Source: a virus. From it: 29,123 nt of DNA. Every line of letters starts with the position of its first letter. Within the stretch, counting starts at the first letter, position 1. This document shows, in pieces, positions 1 to 6,388 of the stretch. Location: the IMG/VR virus record IMGVR_UViG_3300028388_001036, positions 1 to 29,123 of that record. The stretch is one strand, 5' to 3'. The notes under the pieces were generated by a model. That model was not told the origin of the DNA. It saw only the letters and a program-made list of their open reading frames with translations, and made no database searches. The translations under genes and the position numbers were made by a program.

Positions 1-1750
1 GTTTGTCTTTGACGGCGCCTCGGAACCAGCGATTAAACAGATCCGTCAGCTACTTCTTTTGGCCGGCTGTGGTTCCATCAACTTCCAGGTCGATGAGATC
101 GGATCCAACCTCGACAAGTCCAACGAGGCTCTGAACACCTACCTCGAGCTTTACGACCAAGGCCTAATCAAGTCCAAGCTTACCAAGAACTCCAACGACA
201 ACCGTCGTAACAAGGAGATCGAAGGTAAGACTCCTGCCAACATGCTACTCTTCGGCACCCCTGTAAAACTCATGGATGCTGGATCCACTGAACGCAAGTT
301 CATGTCCATGCTGGAGACAGGGTATGCTCGTCGATGCCTCTTCTGCGAAGGGGATCCCAAGACTGCCATGGATCTCAACCTCACTCCTGCTGAGATCTAT
401 CAGCGTCGTATTGATCCAGGGAACCACCATGCCATCGCTGCATGGAAACAGCACTTCGCTTCTCTGGCTGACGTCACCAAGATGGACTGGACTGTCGAAG
501 TTCCTGACGATGTAGCCATCCGTCTCATTGAGTATCAGCAGCATTGCAACCAGCAGGCTCGGACAATCCCTGAGCATGACGACATCAGGAAAGCTGAGCT
601 CGAGCACCGTTACTACAAGGCTCTCAAGGTAGCCGGAACTTTTGCTTTCGTTGAAGAGTCCCTGACAATGACGATGGATCAGCTCATGGCTGCCATCAAG
701 CTGGTCGAGGAATCCGGTGAAGCATTTGGTTCCCTGATGAACCGCGAAGAACCTTACATGAAGCTGGCTCGGTTCATTGCTAACGAGAACCGGGAACTGA
801 CCCATGCCGATCTCGACTCTAAGCTGGGCTTCTACAAGGGCTCACAGAGAGACCGGCAAGACCTGATGACCCTGGCAACTGCCTGGGGTTACACCAACCA
901 CATCATGATCAAAAAGACCTACGTGGAAGGCATAGAGTTCTTCTCCGGAGAGACTCTCGAAGAGACTGATATCGATCAGGTTCTGGTGTCCTACTCCGAT
1001 GACTGGGCCTATCACTACCAAGCTGAGAGAGTCCCCTTCAAAGATCTCCATGTCTTGACCCAGCATACAGACATGCACTGGGCCAGCCATGCTTACAAAG
1101 ATGGTCACAGAACCGAAGAGACAGCCATCCCTGGCTTCAATCTCGTGGTCCTCGACATCGATGACAGCATCTCTCTGCAAGCTGCTCACGATCTCCTCGA
1201 AGACTTCACGTTCATGACCTACACCACGAAGCGTCATACCCCGGAGCAGAACAGGTTCCGCCTGATCCTACCCACCAACTACCACCTGAAACTTGACAAG
1301 AACGACTACCGGGAGTTCTACAAGAACCTCTGCGAGTGGCTTCCGTTCAAAGTCGATGAGGCTGCAAACCAACGGTCTCGCAAGTGGGCTTCCTTCGACG
1401 GGGGAACCTATCACTACAACCGGCTTGATGAGAAAGATCTCAATCTTCTCGACATCTTGCCGTTCGTTCCCAAGACGTCCATGAACGAAAAGCATCAGAA
1501 GAAAGTCTCTGAGCTTGGTTCCTTGGACAGTCTGGAACGTTGGTTCGCTCAGCGCTTCGCTGAAGGAAACCGAAACAACCACATGATCAAGTATGCTCTT
1601 GCTCTCGTGGATGCTGGTTTCCCTTACAGGGAAATCGAGAACAAGCTGATCGCTTTCAACGCAAAGATGTCGAACAGCTTGCCTGAAGATGAGCTGCACA
1701 AGACCGTCTTGGTCACCGTGGCTCGACGTATGCAGGGTGAGTCCGTGTAG
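1..1750 (+). CDS. Helicase/primase, C-terminal part (AEP-type primase domain)
   Basis: The reading frame is open from the first bases of the window, so the gene starts outside it and the TTG at 59 is not the real start. Residue numbers here count from that TTG. The first ~100 residues (FGTPVKLMD, then a GYARRCLF segment) resemble the end of a DUF3987-type helicase/ATPase domain. Residues ~330-470 look like an archaeo-eukaryotic primase (AEP) catalytic domain: LDIDD gives D366 and D368, the TTKRH element gives H393 followed by RFRLILP, and a KWASFD element gives D447. Residues ~500-560 (GNRNN, then ALVDAGF and LPEDELHKTV) resemble the helical PriCT domain that follows such primases. The expected role is primer synthesis and unwinding at the phage fork, matching the primase (gp43) position in N4. 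A P-loop ATPase and an SSB-like gene follow. The family call is by motif only; the ATPase part is the less certain half. Confidence 0.8.
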   Translation, partial: FVFDGASEPAIKQIRQLLLLAGCGSINFQVDEIGSNLDKSNEALNTYLELYDQGLIKSKLTKNSNDNRRNKEIEGKTPANMLLFGTPVKLMDAGSTERKFMSMLETGYARRCLFCEGDPKTAMDLNLTPAEIYQRRIDPGNHHAIAAWKQHFASLADVTKMDWTVEVPDDVAIRLIEYQQHCNQQARTIPEHDDIRKAELEHRYYKALKVAGTFAFVEESLTMTMDQLMAAIKLVEESGEAFGSLMNREEPYMKLARFIANENRELTHADLDSKLGFYKGSQRDRQDLMTLATAWGYTNHIMIKKTYVEGIEFFSGETLEETDIDQVLVSYSDDWAYHYQAERVPFKDLHVLTQHTDMHWASHAYKDGHRTEETAIPGFNLVVLDIDDSISLQAAHDLLEDFTFMTYTTKRHTPEQNRFRLILPTNYHLKLDKNDYREFYKNLCEWLPFKVDEAANQRSRKWASFDGGTYHYNRLDEKDLNLLDILPFVPKTSMNEKHQKKVSELGSLDSLERWFAQRFAEGNRNNHMIKYALALVDAGFPYREIENKLIAFNAKMSNSLPEDELHKTVLVTVARRMQGESV

Positions 1751-1774
1751 CCCGGTACTCGTTGATTCCCCTGC

Positions 1775-1830
1775 TGGGGGAGGTTGTTCGACCCTGCACC
1801 CACTCACGGAGCACCTCCCCCACCCTTTTT
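1775..1830 (+). terminator. Candidate intrinsic terminator or attenuator between primase and ATPase genes
   Basis: A 10-bp perfect stem pairs 1775-1784 (TGGGGGAGGT) with 1813-1822 (ACCTCCCCCA). It is followed by ACCC and then TTTTT at 1826-1830. The loop is long, 28 nt. The left arm can instead pair with 1767-1771 (TCCCC with GGGGA, loop TGCTG), and that pairing would prevent the terminator. This mutually exclusive layout resembles an attenuator. It sits in the 107-base gap between the primase stop and the ATPase start. The pairing is seen in the sequence; function is inferred. Confidence 0.5.
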
Positions 1831-1857
1831 CTGAACCCATCAACTCTTGAGGGACGT

Positions 1858-2598
1858 ATGAGCGACTTCAACAAACAACTCCTGCTAATCGCAGGAGAAA
1901 GCGCATCAGGTAAATCCGCCAGCCTGATGAACATTCGTAACCAGGATCGTTGGCTTTACCTGAACTGTGAGGTTGGTAAGCACCTACCCTTCAGGAATAA
2001 GTTCAACAGCCATACGATCACAGATCCTTACCAGATCTACGAAGCGTTCCAGGAGACGACTCCTAACGGCGCTTTCTACGACCAAATCGATGGTATCATC
2101 GTCGACACCCTGACCTTCCTGATGGATATGTTTGAGTCCGTCTACGTCAACAATGCCTCCAACACCATGAAGGCATGGGGTGACTACAATCAGTTCTTCA
2201 AGAAGCTCATGCAAGAGCATGTGGCTGGCTCTGAAAAGTCGGTGATTTTCCTAGCTCACACTCGTCAGGACCTCGATGAGAAAGCCATGGAAATGAGAAC
2301 TTCCGTTCCCATCAAGGGTGCGCTGAAGAACAACGGAGTCGAAGCCTACTTCTCGACTGTCGTTGCTACCAAGAAAATCTCGCTCAAGGATTTGGAGTCC
2401 TACCACTCGGATCTCCTGAACATCACTGAGCAAGATGAAATGCTGGGCTACAAACATGTCTTCCAGACCCAGTTAACCAAGTCGACAGTGGGTGAACGTA
2501 TTCGTTCCCCAATGGGCATGTTCACAAAAGATCAGACCTTCATGGACAACGATGCCCAGCTCCTGCTCGACCATCTCCGAACCTACTACGGTTCTTAA
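1858..2598 (+). CDS. Sak4-like AAA/RecA-fold P-loop ATPase
   Basis: This 246-residue protein starts at ATG 1858, with a GAGGG ribosome binding site at 1849-1853. Walker A is GESASGKS (residues 13-20). Walker B is the IIVDT segment with D83. A strand ending FLAHT (H134) fits the RecA-fold sensor position. Length and motif spacing match the phage ATP-binding proteins grouped as AAA_24/Sak4, which bind single-stranded DNA and work with SSB in recombination. The SSB-like gene directly downstream and the RuvC-like resolvase after it support a recombination or replication role. An in-frame TTG at 1762 would lengthen the protein by 32 residues, but it lacks a ribosome binding site and would translate the terminator-like hairpin, so I rejected it. 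The family is fairly sure; a general replication ATPase is the alternative. Confidence 0.8.
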   Translation: MSDFNKQLLLIAGESASGKSASLMNIRNQDRWLYLNCEVGKHLPFRNKFNSHTITDPYQIYEAFQETTPNGAFYDQIDGIIVDTLTFLMDMFESVYVNNASNTMKAWGDYNQFFKKLMQEHVAGSEKSVIFLAHTRQDLDEKAMEMRTSVPIKGALKNNGVEAYFSTVVATKKISLKDLESYHSDLLNITEQDEMLGYKHVFQTQLTKSTVGERIRSPMGMFTKDQTFMDNDAQLLLDHLRTYYGS

Positions 2599-2633
2599 CC
2601 ACACCACATCCAACCAAAGAAAGGCACACCTTC

Positions 2634-3365
2634 ATGGGTAAGCTCTTTGAAAAACTCCAGGCTGCTGACGCCGAGACCCAAGAAGACCGGGTTGTCGGTG
2701 GCTACGAACCCCTCCCCAGTGGCATCTATGATGCTGAGATCACCCTGGCCTATGCCGGCAAAGCTCAGAACAGCGATGCTCAGAACGTCACCGTCCATGC
2801 CCAGATCGATGGCAAGGAATACCGGGAGACGATCTACATCACCAACCGCAATGGTGAACCCTTCTTCGTCGACAAAAATAGCGGTAAACAGGTCTACCTT
2901 CCCGGTTACAGCACGATCAATGATCTGTGCCTGTTTGCCACGGAAGCCCCTCTCACCGAGCAAGAGACCGAAACCAAGACCATCAAGCTCTACAACTTCG
3001 ATGAGCGCAAAGAGCTTCCTACGGAAGTTCCGGTTCTGACTGGTCTCATCGGCCAGAAAGTGAAGCTCGCCATCCTGCGCTGCATCGATGACAAGCGGGC
3101 TCGTCAGCAGGACGGTAGCTATGCCGAAACTGGAGAGACCCGTGTCTCGAACGAGATCGACAAGGTCCTCCACCCCGAGACCAGCCGCACCGTCAACGAG
3201 TATCTGCGAGAAGTGGATCCCGGTGAGTTCGCAGACGCTTGGATCAAGAGGAATGAGGGCAAAGACCGTAACCGTGCCAAGGGAGTTAGCTCCATGGGCG
3301 GTTCCTCTGGTTCCGGCACTCCTGCTGCTATCGGTGGCCAACGCAAAAGCCTCTTTGGCAAATGA
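2634..3365 (+). CDS. Putative single-stranded DNA-binding protein (N4 gp45-like by position)
   Basis: This 243-residue protein has a GAAAGG-type ribosome binding site ahead of ATG 2634. No catalytic motif is visible. The body (residues ~20-165) is rich in short alternating hydrophobic stretches, as expected for an OB-fold. The tail from ~213 is Gly/Ser-rich and ends in a basic GGQRKSLFGK. That differs from the acidic tail of bacterial SSBs. N4 SSB also has a basic C-terminus, which is implicated in activating host RNA polymerase at late promoters. Position after the primase and Sak4-like ATPase matches N4 gp45. If homologous, it coats single-stranded DNA and may also turn on the minus-strand virion genes. 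The call rests mainly on context and size. The stop codon overlaps the RuvC start (ATGA). Confidence 0.65.
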   Translation: MGKLFEKLQAADAETQEDRVVGGYEPLPSGIYDAEITLAYAGKAQNSDAQNVTVHAQIDGKEYRETIYITNRNGEPFFVDKNSGKQVYLPGYSTINDLCLFATEAPLTEQETETKTIKLYNFDERKELPTEVPVLTGLIGQKVKLAILRCIDDKRARQQDGSYAETGETRVSNEIDKVLHPETSRTVNEYLREVDPGEFADAWIKRNEGKDRNRAKGVSSMGGSSGSGTPAAIGGQRKSLFGK

Positions 3366-3853
3366 TCATCATTGGGATTGATCCTGGCTACACTGGAGCG
3401 ATCGCCGGTCTGGATACCCAGACTGGCTCGCTTGTTGTTCAAGACATGCCAACTGTTCCTTCCCCCAAAGGAAAGGTCATGTTGGACATGGCAGAGCTAC
3501 ACCGTTTCCTGGATCCCCAAGGACGTCAGGACATAGGCGTTGTGATCGAAAAAGTGTCAGCCATGCCCAGACAAGGGGTTTCTTCTACCTTCAGATTTGG
3601 AGAATGCTTCGGTGCGATCCAAATGGCTGTGGTAGCACACCAGTTGCCTTACCAGTTAATCACCCCACAGTCCTGGAAGAAACATTTTGGCCTCACCTCA
3701 AACAAGGGAACTAGCCGTGGACTCGCATCACAACGCTTTCCCCAATACTCAAAACAGTTCGCCCGCGTCAAAGACGACGGCAGAGCTGAAGCTGCCCTCC
3801 TCGCTCTCTTCGGATTCGAAAAACTCTCCTGGACCAACTCAGGACGAGTTTGA
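3362..3853 (+). CDS. RuvC-like Holliday junction resolvase
   Basis: This 163-residue protein belongs to the RNase H-fold RuvC group. IGIDPGYTGAIAG gives the first catalytic acid, D7. VVIEKV gives E63 on the central strand. The C-terminal KDDGRAEAAL helix gives D139 and E143. The positions agree with the D, E, D, D/E set of RuvC enzymes, which coordinate two Mg2+ ions to cut four-way junctions. In a phage this resolves replication and recombination intermediates before packaging. The start overlaps the previous stop by ATGA, so the two genes are translationally coupled. The last ~130 bases are also open in another frame, which continues as a separate small gene. Confidence 0.9.
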   Translation: MIIIGIDPGYTGAIAGLDTQTGSLVVQDMPTVPSPKGKVMLDMAELHRFLDPQGRQDIGVVIEKVSAMPRQGVSSTFRFGECFGAIQMAVVAHQLPYQLITPQSWKKHFGLTSNKGTSRGLASQRFPQYSKQFARVKDDGRAEAALLALFGFEKLSWTNSGRV

Positions 3854-3947
3854 CGACATCGAAGACATTCTCGACGAGGTCTTTCGCAAGGTACTCCGCA
3901 AGTATTACGAAGAGCACCCCAAAGAACCTCACACCAAACCGCAGTAA
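3717..3947 (+). CDS. Small acidic protein overlapping the end of the RuvC-like gene
   Basis: This frame overlaps the resolvase gene by 137 bases and then runs ~90 bases beyond it. The unique tail (DEFDDIEDILDEV, then VLRKYYEEHPKEPH) is acidic and helical and uses codons like its neighbours, so the downstream part looks genuinely coding. The start is uncertain. GTG 3717 has a good AAGGGA ribosome binding site (3704-3709) with 7-base spacing. TTG 3687, with GGAAGAA ahead of it, is an alternative. The overlapped N-terminal part is low-complexity Ser/Pro, consistent with a frame constrained by the resolvase. A +1 frameshift product of the resolvase is another possibility. I do not recognise a family. 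Confidence 0.5.
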   Translation: MDSHHNAFPNTQNSSPASKTTAELKLPSSLSSDSKNSPGPTQDEFDDIEDILDEVFRKVLRKYYEEHPKEPHTKPQ

Positions 3948-3961
3948 AGAAAGACACACCC

Positions 3962-4327
3962 ATGCAGATCACTCTGAACCACAACGAAATCATCGATGCG
4001 ATCGACAGCTTCGTTCGTAAGCAGATCAACATCCGCTCCGATCAAGAGATCGACATCGACCTCAAAGCAGGCCGTGGTGATAACGGTTTCAGTGCAACGC
4101 TCGATATCCGCGATGCTAAAAAGCGTCCTGCCGCTCGTTCGATGCCGACCGCTGAAGAAGCACCGGCACCTTTGGCTCCCAAGAAGGACAAGCCTGTCAT
4201 CATCGAAGAAAAGGACGAGGAGAAAACCGAGGAAACTCCCGAACCTGTTGCTGAAACGAAGAAAGACGAGCCGGCCGAAGATAAAGAGAAGCCGAAAGCA
4301 ACGTCGATCTTCTCCAAGGTGTCCTGA
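3962..4327 (+). CDS. Hypothetical protein with acidic/basic charged tail
   Basis: This 121-residue protein has two parts. Residues 1-52 form a compact segment (NHNEIIDAIDSFVRKQ, then an IDIDLKAGRG strand) that could be a small alpha/beta domain. Residues ~60-121 are low-complexity, rich in Glu, Lys, Pro and Ala, and probably disordered, ending KATSIFSKVS. AAAGAAAG precedes ATG 3962. There is no recognised motif. A folded head with a charged disordered tail is common in phage DNA-binding or assembly accessories, but I cannot assign a role. It follows the resolvase block on the same strand. Confidence 0.75.
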   Translation: MQITLNHNEIIDAIDSFVRKQINIRSDQEIDIDLKAGRGDNGFSATLDIRDAKKRPAARSMPTAEEAPAPLAPKKDKPVIIEEKDEEKTEETPEPVAETKKDEPAEDKEKPKATSIFSKVS

Positions 4328-4346
4328 CTGAGCACCTTGGCCCTGA

Positions 4347-4370
4347 GCCGGGGCAGGGGTTCTCCCCGGC
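4347..4370 (+). other. GC-rich stem-loop in the gap after the 121-residue gene
   Basis: A perfect 7-bp stem, GCCGGGG (4347-4353) with CCCCGGC (4364-4370), has a 10-nt loop. The right arm can instead pair with GGGG at 4356-4359 in a smaller hairpin. No long T run follows (ACCTCTTTAAGG), so it is a weak terminator at best. It ends about 9 bases before the AAGGA ribosome binding site (4379-4383) of the next gene and may act as a processing or stabilising hairpin. Confidence 0.4.
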
Positions 4371-4391
4371 ACCTCTTTAAGGATTCCAACC

Positions 4392-4814
4392 ATGTCCGAA
4401 ACAAAGAACCAGAAGTTCCTTCGTCTCGCTGAGAACAGGTATACAAATGCTGCCAAATCTATCGAGCTCCTTGGAAACCTCACAGGCTATGCCTACGAAA
4501 GCACTCCCGAGCAGCGGCAACTGGTCGTGGATCTCCTTCAGAAGAACATCTCGGATCTGGCTGAGACATATGGAGTGCCTCTGAATGGCTCTGAGAAGCC
4601 CGCTGAGGCGGCATCAGCTACTTCAGCACCCCAGACACCCGAAGATACCCAACGGGCGTCTGTGAGCCCTGTACGGACCGCTCTGACGCTTACCCGGTCC
4701 TACATCTCCCGAGCCATTCGATACATCGAGGGTGAGGATGTGCCTGCTGCTAAGCAGGTTCTTCACAAGGCTCTGTATATTCAGCCCGAAGAAGACAAGG
4801 GAGACGCAGCATGA
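4392..4814 (+). CDS. Hypothetical protein, two helical parts joined by a Ser/Pro/Thr linker
   Basis: This 140-residue protein has an AAGGA ribosome binding site 8 bases ahead of ATG 4392. Residues 1-64 are predicted by eye to be helical (KFLRLAENRY, then DLLQKNISDLAETYG). Residues ~66-92 are a low-complexity linker rich in Ala, Ser, Thr and Pro. Residues ~93-132 are again helical (ALTLTRSYISRAIRYI, then AKQVLHKALYI). I do not recognise the family. Its stop overlaps the start of a small membrane protein (ATGA), so the two are translationally coupled. Confidence 0.75.
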   Translation: MSETKNQKFLRLAENRYTNAAKSIELLGNLTGYAYESTPEQRQLVVDLLQKNISDLAETYGVPLNGSEKPAEAASATSAPQTPEDTQRASVSPVRTALTLTRSYISRAIRYIEGEDVPAAKQVLHKALYIQPEEDKGDAA

Positions 4815-4984
4815 AATTTCTCTTCGGACTAGGCCTCTTCCTGGTGGCTCTGGGTGTACTGGCAAATGCTCTCAACCTCGCAGCAGCTTTGACTGTGAAC
4901 GTTATCCTGCTCGGAGTGATCCTGATCTGCATCCATCTCCTGGTGTCCAACACCAACGACCATAACCCCCCATGGAGAAAATGA
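4811..4984 (+). CDS. Small membrane protein with two predicted transmembrane helices
   Basis: I read this 57-residue ORF directly from the sequence. Residues ~3-21 (FLFGLGLFLVALGVLANAL) and ~28-46 form two hydrophobic helices. The tail (SNTNDHNPPWRK) is polar and ends in basic residues. The start overlaps the previous stop by ATGA and the end overlaps the next start by ATGA, so it lies inside a translationally coupled chain. Two short helices on a tiny protein could suggest a holin. However, it sits in the plus-strand middle-type block rather than next to lysis genes, so an inner-membrane host-modifying protein is equally likely. Confidence 0.75.
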   Translation: MKFLFGLGLFLVALGVLANALNLAAALTVNVILLGVILICIHLLVSNTNDHNPPWRK

Positions 4985-5184
4985 TGGGACCCAAAAGAGC
5001 CATGCACATTGCGGAAGTGCAAAATGCTATCATGGATCTCGATGGAGCCAGGATCATCGACATCATGCACTACACCAAACTGCCCTATGGCACTGTTCAG
5101 GACGCTACTCAGTTCCTTCGTCAGAAAGGTTGGGTCAGCCACGAACAGCGGGGCAGGGAGCTCTGGTTCACCAACAAGGAGTAA
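4981..5184 (+). CDS. Small winged-helix DNA-binding protein
   Basis: This 67-residue protein is one wHTH domain. A first helix (MHIAEVQNAIMDL) is followed by ARIIDIMHYTKLP and the recognition-type helix YGTVQDATQFLRQKGWV. A polar hairpin (SHEQRGRELWFT) fits the wing. It resembles MarR/FaeA-like minimal domains. ATG 4981 is preferred because it forms the ATGA overlap with the upstream stop and has GGAG at 4974-4977. ATG 4972 and ATG 4984 are in-frame alternatives. A lone winged helix in a phage middle region suggests a transcription regulator of phage or host promoters. The fold is fairly clear; the target is unknown. Confidence 0.75.
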   Translation: MMGPKRAMHIAEVQNAIMDLDGARIIDIMHYTKLPYGTVQDATQFLRQKGWVSHEQRGRELWFTNKE

Positions 5185-5189
5185 GGTCC

Positions 5190-5363
5190 ATGATCACTCG
5201 AGAAGACATGGAACGCTTTAAGGATGACCTCTCCACGGAAACGTTGATCCAGATAGCCAGGAACAGACACCCAGCACACACCACGCATGGACCATTCATT
5301 CAGCGCTTAGCGGATAGACTCGAGGAGCTTCAACGCATCCTCGATCAGAGGACAGCAGGTTAA
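5190..5363 (+). CDS. Hypothetical small protein, 57 residues
   Basis: The start is ATG 5190. An AAGGAGTAAGG sequence across the previous stop codon (5176-5186) gives a very strong ribosome binding site. A longer in-frame form from 5130 would lie mostly inside the preceding gene and lacks such a site. The protein is hydrophilic, with a central RNRHPAHTTHGPF segment carrying three histidines and a C-terminal amphipathic helix (LADRLEELQRILDQ). I recognise no family. It belongs to the same run of short genes. Confidence 0.7.
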   Translation: MITREDMERFKDDLSTETLIQIARNRHPAHTTHGPFIQRLADRLEELQRILDQRTAG

Positions 5364-5365
5364 GT

Positions 5366-5524
5366 ATGAGCAAGTTTGATGATATGATCAAAACAGTACA
5401 TCGCTTGAATCTGATTGCGGAAAAGATAAACATGCTTAGCGACCAAGGTAGGAACGATGAGACTTATGAACTCCGGGAACTACATCGTCAGCTCGAACTA
5501 GCGATTCAGGATCTCAAATCATGA
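5366..5524 (+). CDS. Hypothetical 52-residue coiled-coil-like protein
   Basis: I read this short ORF directly. ATG 5366 lies two bases after the previous stop, and the stop overlaps the next start (ATGA). The protein is almost all helical and charged: HRLNLIAEKINMLSDQ, then ETYELRELHRQLELAIQDL with leucine spacing that suggests a short coiled coil. The ribosome binding site is weak (CAGGT across the previous stop), so translation is probably coupled. Function is unknown. Confidence 0.65.
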   Translation: MSKFDDMIKTVHRLNLIAEKINMLSDQGRNDETYELRELHRQLELAIQDLKS

Positions 5525-5724
5525 GTGCCGGCGCCATCGAAGTGAAAATACTTATTGGATTGGATCACATCGAACCAAACCAAAGCACTCGCTTCGAGTT
5601 GGCTCGAGTGCTCAACAATGCAGCCAACCATTTCTTCGAGTCTGAGCCAGAGAGCTGGACACACATCCAGAGCATCGCTGGGGATGTCATCGGAGAGATG
5701 AAATATGAGTTTATTCCTGACTGA
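5521..5724 (+). CDS. Hypothetical 67-residue protein
   Basis: The start at ATG 5521 forms an ATGA overlap with the upstream stop. Residues 5-16 (AIEVKILIGLDH) look like a beta strand. They are followed by a helix (RFELARVLNNAANHFFE) and another mixed segment ending KYEFIPD. This could be a small alpha/beta fold. I do not recognise it. It is the last gene before the 246-base gap holding the 77-nt element. Confidence 0.6.
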   Translation: MSAGAIEVKILIGLDHIEPNQSTRFELARVLNNAANHFFESEPESWTHIQSIAGDVIGEMKYEFIPD

Positions 5725-5727
5725 ATA

Positions 5728-5804
5728 AGTCCCAACCTCCTTAAGGGCGCGTATCGTGGCGTGTCCGATAAAACCAGCTTGGTCTGACATGCGGCGTTGG
5801 GACT
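5728..5804 (+). ncRNA. Candidate 77-nt structured RNA element with tRNA-like size
   Basis: A perfect 9-bp closing stem pairs AGTCCCAAC (5728-5736) with GTTGGGACT (5796-5804). Inside are a 5-bp hairpin TATCG/CGATA (5752-5756 with 5766-5770, 9-nt loop) and a 4-bp hairpin ACCA/TGGT (5773-5776 with 5780-5783, loop GCT). A CCTTAAGG palindrome lies at 5739-5746. The total length and multi-branch shape recall a tRNA, but stem positions do not fit the canonical cloverleaf and there is no TTC-type T-loop. It could be a tRNA-like element, a processed leader or a regulatory structure. A 4-bp hairpin (TGCC/GGCA, 5804-5815) abuts it. The base pairing is seen; the RNA role is inference. Confidence 0.35.
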
Positions 5805-5848
5805 GCCCATAGGCATTTATGTACCCGCAAGATCAGGAAACAGCGTCA

Positions 5849-5872
5849 GGGGAGAACGAGATCTCCTTGTTT
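5849..5872 (+). terminator. Weak terminator-like hairpin
   Basis: The stem is GGAGA (5851-5855) with TCTCC (5862-5866), loop ACGAGA. Two flanking G-T wobble pairs extend it, and TTGTTT follows. The stem is short and the T run is broken. It lies in the gap between the two small-gene runs, where transcription may stop or pause. An AT-rich hairpin, GTAAAA with TTTTAC (5913-5930), lies downstream. Confidence 0.25.
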
Positions 5873-5955
5873 ATCGACTACGGGGAATTCACCAAAATTT
5901 GCGCTCTAGCATGTAAAATTCCCTTTTTACGGTGAAGCGTAACAAACCACACCAA

Positions 5956-5962
5956 AGAGGAG
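5956..5962 (+). promoter_or_regulatory. Strong ribosome binding site serving a six-codon minicistron
   Basis: AGAGGAG lies 8 bases before ATG 5971, which is ideal spacing. It is about 25 bases from the ATG at 5988, too far to serve that gene directly. This site decides that translation begins on the minicistron. Confidence 0.6.
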
Positions 5963-5970
5963 CGCAGCAC

Positions 5971-5991
5971 ATGACTGGATCCAAGACATGA
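5971..5991 (+). CDS. Six-residue leader minicistron (MTGSKT)
   Basis: ATG ACT GGA TCC AAG ACA TGA encodes six residues behind a strong AGAGGAG site. The stop overlaps the ATG of the next gene (ATGA at 5988-5991). The downstream gene has no good site of its own, so ribosomes probably reach it by termination and restart. Whether the peptide itself matters is unknown. Confidence 0.45.
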   Translation: MTGSKT

Positions 5992-6194
5992 CCAAGGCTC
6001 AACCTCGAGCATTCACAGCCCAGATCCATGTCGTTCTCTATAAGACAGACGACGAGATCATAAAGGAAGCGACCAAGCTCGGCCGGCATTGGGGTCGGGA
6101 TAACGATTGGGTTCCTGCCAATCTCAACGATGCAATCAAGGAGATCGTGCTTTGGTCCGATGCTTCTGCTGACTACGGAGTCGAGATACAATGA
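5988..6194 (+). CDS. Hypothetical 68-residue protein
   Basis: The start at ATG 5988 is the only in-frame one, coupled to the minicistron by ATGA. A hydrophobic strand (TAQIHVVLYKT) is followed by a helix (DDEIIKEATKLGRHW). A middle segment holds NDWVPANLNDAIKEIVLW, and the end is acidic. The composition suggests a small folded alpha/beta protein. No family is recognised. Its stop overlaps the next start (ATGA, 6191-6194). Confidence 0.65.
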   Translation: MTKAQPRAFTAQIHVVLYKTDDEIIKEATKLGRHWGRDNDWVPANLNDAIKEIVLWSDASADYGVEIQ

Positions 6195-6388
6195 CCCTAG
6201 GATACTCTCTCAAAGATGACGGCCAAGGCAACGTCACCTTGTCTTGCGACAAGAGCGGCAGACCCCTCAACCGAACCGATAAGTTGGGCATGTTCTGTGA
6301 CGCTGAACCATGCACCTGCGAGATTGAGGCGTACAAGCTAGACCAAAGTTTTCTTTCTTACTTCGGGATAGAGACCAATGAACAATGA
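6191..6388 (+). CDS. Hypothetical 65-residue protein with four cysteines
   Basis: The protein has C19, C36, C41 and C43 (SCDKSGRP, then MFCDAEPCTCE). The CDKSGRP element looks like one knuckle of a zinc ribbon in which a second cysteine has become serine. A four-cysteine zinc site is possible but not certain. The start overlaps the upstream stop by ATGA. The C-terminal part (YKLDQSFLSYFGI) is hydrophobic and aromatic. Function is unknown. Small zinc-binding proteins in phage middle regions often bind host enzymes, but nothing here proves that. Confidence 0.65.
   Translation: MTLGYSLKDDGQGNVTLSCDKSGRPLNRTDKLGMFCDAEPCTCEIEAYKLDQSFLSYFGIETNEQ

Noticed and set aside
1762-1857. N-terminal extension of the Sak4-like ATPase from TTG 1762
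   Set aside because: There is no ribosome binding site. It would translate the terminator-like hairpin, and the ATG at 1858 has a good GAGGG site just before the Walker A domain.
4811-4984. Holin assignment for the two-helix protein
   Set aside because: Helix count fits, but there is no endolysin or other lysis gene nearby and it sits in a middle-type gene run, so I left it as a membrane protein of unknown role.
5770-5790. N4 vRNAP-type hairpin promoter (4-bp stem, 3-base loop)
   Set aside because: The stem is short, only one copy is seen, and transcription leftward from it would run against the plus-strand genes. Real early promoters should lie in the early region outside this window.
5728-5804. 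True tRNA gene
   Set aside because: The closing stem and length are suggestive, but the D, anticodon and T arm positions do not fit and no T-loop sequence is present.
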